Shown: in pieces, positions 13,113 through 16,930 of the stretch
How positions within the stretch are numbered: the stretch's first letter is position 1
Layout: each line of letters begins with the position of its first letter
NCBI GenBank assembly: GCA_903905665.1
Contig: CAIVHJ010000129.1
Coordinates: 1-16,930 of the forward strand
DNA: 16,930 nucleotides
Reading direction: 5' to 3'
Origin: an uncultured Phycisphaerales bacterium
Lineage (GTDB): Bacteria; Planctomycetota; Phycisphaerae; UBA1845; CAIVHJ01
Made by a program: the position numbers and the translations under genes
Notes under the pieces: generated by a model
The model's database searches: none
The model's input: only the letters and a program-made list of their open reading frames with translations
What the model was told of the DNA's origin: nothing

Positions 13113-15575
13113 TCATGCGCGGGTTACCCACACCGGGCTTGACCAGGCCATGTTGTTGTCGATGAGTTTGACCCGAACATAGTAGTATGCCGTTTTCCCG
13201 GTTGGGCAATCGTCGTCAACGAACGTCTGCCGGGTGCGCAGACCTTCGCTGCCGCAGCGGCTGATCGTCGCGCCGTTGCGAACGACTTCGAACCAGTCCA
13301 GGCGGCCCTCCACCGGTGGAACCGCGACGTCCACCTGGATTGTCGGCGGCTTGTCCGTCTCGATCGTTGCGCCCATTAGCGCATCGTTAACCGCGAAGAA
13401 CAGATGCAATTTGACGCCGGTAGTAGCAAACGTGCGGCGGGCACGCATCGCATCGAGGAGCGTGGTGCGATTCAATTCAGGCGCCCAGACCCCCGTAAGC
13501 CCGGCGCGATACACATCGCGTTTCCAGCACACGCCATGCTGCCAGATAAGGCCATGCTGGTCGGAACCGCCGACGAAGCCGACGCGCAGTCCGCGAGCCA
13601 GTCCGTCGCGTAAGAAACACCCGTGCATCCCACCGCGGTGACGGATCGGTTCATTGCCTTCATACTCGTAGGCACCATGCACAGAACAGATTTCGACGAC
13701 GGGCGTCAGATCGGCGTCCAGAGCATCCCACGGAATACCCGTCCAGCCGATGTGGTGCGGAATCGCGATGGCCCGGTGCGCCCGCAGGTTAGTATACAGG
13801 TCAGGCAAATCACGGTATCGCGCCTCCGTGTGGTCAAAAAGCGGAATCGCCGGATCGGTCGCGTAGATGTTGAAATGGCCCCAGCCGTGGGGATTTCCGG
13901 TGCGTGCGGTAGTCCATTCCTGACCGAAGAGGGTGGCGAATTCACCGCCGACGGCGTAGTGCTCGGCCATCACCTTCTGTTCTTCCCACTGAGCGTCGGT
14001 GAGGCGTTTCTGGATGAAGTGATCGTGGTCAGTCAAAGCGTGAAAGTCGTCACGAAAGACGTCGCGGGCCCGCAGATACGACTCCTCCGGATCACCCATT
14101 CCGTCACTTTGCCACGAGTGACCATGAATGTCGCCGAAGTACAAGTGCAGGTTTTCGGCCGGACCCTCCGGCTTGGGCCACTCATAGCGTGACGTGACCC
14201 GCGTCAACGAGCGAGTCTGACTCCGCGTCGGCTCGCTGTTCGCCTCGATCGGCGGCGGACCGGCAAGCGCAGCAAAGCCGTCAATGCGGTGCAGAACGCT
14301 CGTTCCAAGATCGCGGCGGGCCACCCATAGCGCACCACCGGAATCGAACACGCCGCGCAGGAGCCGACCACGCCCCCCCCACCCGTCATCAGGCAGGCGG
14401 TAGATCGGCGAGCGGCCCTCCGTGGAGTAATACTGTACATGGAAGTTGTGTGACGCGCGGCCCAGTACGCACACGACGCCGCCGGGCGAGACGACCACAC
14501 GCACAAGTTCAAAGCCCTGGACCGTGCCGCGCTCATCGAGTGACGCCGGTTCCGGCTGGTCCGGCGAGGTGTGCCACGTGTCGTCGCGAGTGCGCAAGGC
14601 AGCCAGGCGATACCAACGCGGGATGTCCCAGCCATCCTCGCCGCGACGATTGGTATGCCAAACCACATACAGCCACTCGCCGTCCGGAGAATACGCAAGC
14701 GCCGGTGCGACGCTGGTCGCCGGATGATTTGACACGGGGCGCGGGGCGCTACAGTGTCCGTTGCGAGCGTCGATCGTCACGAGGTAGATGTTTTGCGTGC
14801 CGGCGCGGTCCTGTCGATCGAACGCGACGGCCAATGTGCCGCCGTCGGGTGCAGCAGCTACCGCGGGGTGGCAGCAATCACGGTCAGGGTCGGAGGCGAC
14901 TTCGAACACGTCACCGATCGGTCGGCCATCTGCAGCAACAAAGCAGCCGAGAACTGCGTAGGTCTTGTATCCGCGGCGTTGGGCTTGCCAGACGACAAGC
15001 AAGCGTTCGCCGGCAACTGCAATAACAGGATGCGCATGAAACTCACCCTCCGCTGAACCCGACAGACGCTGCGCGGGTGCGCCCTTACTGGTCGCGGGGT
15101 CAATCGCCCGGGCATGGACGGACCACCCGGTGCGGCTTACCTGCGACCAGACCGCCACGAGTTGGCCATCGATGAACGCGATATCGGATTCGTAGGTGTT
15201 GCCGTCCACAGAGTCGGGTTCGTTGACTTCCAGGGCGGGACCCCAGGTTCCTTCCTGAATGGAGAAAGGCCGCAGGAATATGGCTTCACGATCCTTCGCC
15301 TGTTCGGTCCAGGAAGTCCACAGGCGTCCTCCGTGTGGTTCGAGCGCGAGTGCGGGTGCTATCTGACGCGATCCATTCGAATAGCGATAACCGTTACCCA
15401 GTACGAGCGGCGACGTATCGGCCTTCAAGAGCGTCGCCGTCGATTCTTCACCCCACGGGAGGTCGGCCCAGGCGAGCGTGTTGGACTTCAGCAGAAGTGT
15501 GCTCCCGACGCCGGCGGCGAATATCTGAATCGCATGCCGACGTGTAACACCAATTGACGTGTTCGAATCGCTCAT
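13113..15575 (-). CDS. Tat-exported beta-propeller and PHP/DUF3604-type protein
   Basis: From ATG at 15575 this is 820 residues. The N-terminus has a twin-arginine signal (TRRHAIQIFAAGVGSTLLL; Arg12-Arg13), so it should be exported folded. Residues about 60-340 contain five loosely repeated blade-like units of the form P-x-hydrophobic-A ... LxVVW ... G ... Y, suggesting a beta-propeller. Residues about 475-730 resemble DUF3604, a PHP-like metallohydrolase domain: FGDIHGH (480-486), ALTDHDH (513-519), FGQEW (550-554), PHH (606-608) and GGSDQHG (669-675), all carrying likely metal ligands. The last 90 residues look like an Ig-like strand domain. The substrate is unknown. The frame is open to 15620, but the twin-arginine signal favours 15575. 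It lies 45 bp after ileS and 15 bp before purN. It looks more GC-rich than its neighbours, which may point to acquisition. Confidence 0.82.
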   Translation of the reverse strand: MSDSNTSIGVTRRHAIQIFAAGVGSTLLLKSNTLAWADLPWGEESTATLLKADTSPLVLGNGYRYSNGSRQIAPALALEPHGGRLWTSWTEQAKDREAIFLRPFSIQEGTWGPALEVNEPDSVDGNTYESDIAFIDGQLVAVWSQVSRTGWSVHARAIDPATSKGAPAQRLSGSAEGEFHAHPVIAVAGERLLVVWQAQRRGYKTYAVLGCFVAADGRPIGDVFEVASDPDRDCCHPAVAAAPDGGTLAVAFDRQDRAGTQNIYLVTIDARNGHCSAPRPVSNHPATSVAPALAYSPDGEWLYVVWHTNRRGEDGWDIPRWYRLAALRTRDDTWHTSPDQPEPASLDERGTVQGFELVRVVVSPGGVVCVLGRASHNFHVQYYSTEGRSPIYRLPDDGWGGRGRLLRGVFDSGGALWVARRDLGTSVLHRIDGFAALAGPPPIEANSEPTRSQTRSLTRVTSRYEWPKPEGPAENLHLYFGDIHGHSWQSDGMGDPEESYLRARDVFRDDFHALTDHDHFIQKRLTDAQWEEQKVMAEHYAVGGEFATLFGQEWTTARTGNPHGWGHFNIYATDPAIPLFDHTEARYRDLPDLYTNLRAHRAIAIPHHIGWTGIPWDALDADLTPVVEICSVHGAYEYEGNEPIRHRGGMHGCFLRDGLARGLRVGFVGGSDQHGLIWQHGVCWKRDVYRAGLTGVWAPELNRTTLLDAMRARRTFATTGVKLHLFFAVNDALMGATIETDKPPTIQVDVAVPPVEGRLDWFEVVRNGATISRCGSEGLRTRQTFVDDDCPTGKTAYYYVRVKLIDNNMAWSSPVWVTRA

Positions 15576-15620
15576 GGTTGTTTCATCTGTAAATCCGTTG
15601 GCCCAACTCCGGGGCCCCAA

Positions 15621-16930
15621 TCAGTGCTTTGACCTGTTGATCTGTCGCATCACATCGGCGTCGCGCTTGCTGAGATCGGAGTAGTCGGGATCGGAGCCGA
15701 CGTCGGAGCGGCGTTTCCAACTGCGCGCACAATCCTTGAATTTGTTGCGAACGTCTTCGATAAGGACGCGTGGCTCGTCGCTGGTGATTTCGATGCGATG
15801 CGAACCGACACCGAGCACATCGGCGGGGTCTTCGCCCAAACGACGAAGCATGTCCGCTTGTTGCGAAGTGACGTAATAGATCGCCTGAGCATCGAGCGGG
15901 TTGGTCAAGCCGCCTTCGCGTTTGAATTTTTCGAGTTGCATCATGGCAGAATCGCGGAGCCGCAGAATCAAATCCCAATCCTGCCGCACCTGATCGGAAA
16001 TCGCCGAGGCATCCGAAATCGGGAAACGAGCCAGGTGAACGCTTTCCGATCCGTCCGTTTTGGCATGGAGATGCGACCACGCTTCTTCCGCCGTATGAAC
16101 CAGAATCGGAGCAATCATTCGAATGAGGTTGTCGGCGATTTCGATCAGGACGGATTGTGCGCGTCGGCGTCTGGGGGAATCGGCGGCGTCGCAATAGAGG
16201 CGGTCTTTGATCGCCACGAAGTAAATCTGGGACAAATCCATGTTGCAGAAATCATGGATGAGTTTGAAGACTTTGTAAAACGCGAATTCTTCGTTGAGTT
16301 TCGTGACATCGGCGATCAATTGATGCAGTTTCATGCGCGCCCAGTCGTCAATAGAGGGCTGAGAAGTGAGGACTGAGGACTGAGGGGCGGAAGCAAGTGG
16401 AGCAGGATTGTAATCGCAGGTAGTGCCGAGCATGAAGCGGATGGTGTTGCGGACCTTGCGATATTCGTCCTGCAAAGATTTGATGAGGTTGTCGCTGGTA
16501 CGAACGTCGTTTTGGTAATCGACGCTGGCGACCCAAAGTCGGATGACGTCGGCGCCGTATTTGTTGAGTTCTTCCTGCGGATCGACGACGTTGCCGAGGG
16601 ATTTGCTCATTTTTCGGGCCTGCTCGTCCACGATGAAACCGTGGGTGAGGACGATGTTGAACGGTGGTTTGTGAATCGCACCGAGCGCCGGAAGCAACGA
16701 CAACTGGAACCAGCCGCGATGCTGGTCGCTGCCCTCCAGATACATTTCGACGGGCATTGGCCAACCTTGCGCCTCATGAACCGCAGCCCAACTCGAACCA
16801 GATTCAAACCAGACATCGAAAATATCGTGTTCGCTGGTCAGGTCCGACGCTTTCAGCCCCTCGGGCAACGTACAACCCGCCAGGAGTTGTTCGGGCATGT
16901 CGGTAAACCACGAGTCGCTGCCGTGTTTGC
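15621..16930 (-). CDS. ileS: Isoleucyl-tRNA synthetase, C-terminal part
   Basis: The gene runs off the window end; about 435 C-terminal residues are visible. Upstream of the ATG at 16898 the frame continues as KHGSDSWFTDMPEQLL, so that ATG is internal. Class I motifs are present: the DVWFESGSSWAAV segment, YLEGSDQHRGWFQ, and KMSKS (codons 16599-16613) of the ATP site, followed by GADVIRLWVASVDYQNDVR. The anticodon-binding helical domain follows (WARMKLHQL to APILVHTAEEAW). The C-terminal finger that normally binds zinc is degenerate: CARSWKRRSDVGS...LSKRD keeps one of four cysteines. A linker near 16363-16400 is encoded by a heptamer tandem. It is the probable first gene of an ileS, DUF3604, purN set. 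Confidence 0.95.
   Translation of the reverse strand, partial: KHGSDSWFTDMPEQLLAGCTLPEGLKASDLTSEHDIFDVWFESGSSWAAVHEAQGWPMPVEMYLEGSDQHRGWFQLSLLPALGAIHKPPFNIVLTHGFIVDEQARKMSKSLGNVVDPQEELNKYGADVIRLWVASVDYQNDVRTSDNLIKSLQDEYRKVRNTIRFMLGTTCDYNPAPLASAPQSSVLTSQPSIDDWARMKLHQLIADVTKLNEEFAFYKVFKLIHDFCNMDLSQIYFVAIKDRLYCDAADSPRRRRAQSVLIEIADNLIRMIAPILVHTAEEAWSHLHAKTDGSESVHLARFPISDASAISDQVRQDWDLILRLRDSAMMQLEKFKREGGLTNPLDAQAIYYVTSQQADMLRRLGEDPADVLGVGSHRIEITSDEPRVLIEDVRNKFKDCARSWKRRSDVGSDPDYSDLSKRDADVMRQINRSKH
16363..16384. repeat. GACTGAG tandem inside ileS
   Basis: GACTGAG occurs twice in a row (16371-16384), preceded by a diverged copy (AAGTGAG, 16364-16370). It encodes the low-complexity linker SSVLTSQ before the IDDWARMKL segment of IleRS. 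The tandem resembles intergenic low-complexity repeats more than coding sequence. Confidence 0.7.

Overview
The window looks like a chromosomal segment of a moderately GC-rich Gram-negative bacterium, most likely a member of the Planctomycetota (Phycisphaerae-like). This placement is an inference. It rests on a secretin and a Kdo-pathway isomerase (both outer-membrane traits), a YdjY-domain secreted protein of the kind common in Planctomycetota, a Tat-exported DUF3604-type protein, and dispersed low-complexity repeats between genes. No prophage, CRISPR array, rRNA, tRNA or complete insertion sequence is visible. Most genes are housekeeping genes scattered without pathway clustering.

Layout, left half. 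The 3' end of a type II/IV-pilus secretin gene (to 497) is closed by a strong intrinsic terminator. It is followed by a secreted YdjY-domain protein whose 3' end overlaps kdsD (arabinose-5-phosphate isomerase, SIS plus two CBS domains). A LOG-family nucleotide-processing protein follows. Convergent to it is a small SAM-dependent (phospholipid N-methyltransferase-like) gene, which is divergent from gpmI (cofactor-independent phosphoglycerate mutase). After gpmI comes about 750 bp without a gene, packed with short repeats, then a four-helix membrane protein of unknown role and a short intergenic stretch with a hairpin and a 17-bp direct repeat.

Layout, right half. On the minus strand lie a solitary beta-class DNA methyltransferase, sucC (succinyl-CoA ligase beta, with no sucD next to it), and an unknown 341-residue membrane protein. 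Upstream of that protein is a decayed second copy of the sucC 5' end, with its own ribosome binding site and a good promoter. A divergent promoter drives rplM-rpsI (ribosomal proteins L13 and S9), which end at a terminator shared with the convergent purN. Upstream of purN on the minus strand are a Tat-exported beta-propeller plus PHP/DUF3604 protein and the 3' part of ileS, cut by the window end.

The most unusual points are three. The first is the sucC 5'-end relic with promoter, placed in front of the unknown membrane protein. The second is the loss of most zinc-binding cysteines in the C-terminal finger of IleRS. The third is a shared family of 9-nt-periodic intergenic repeats, together with a heptamer tandem lying inside ileS. 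I did not see a convincing new multi-gene system.
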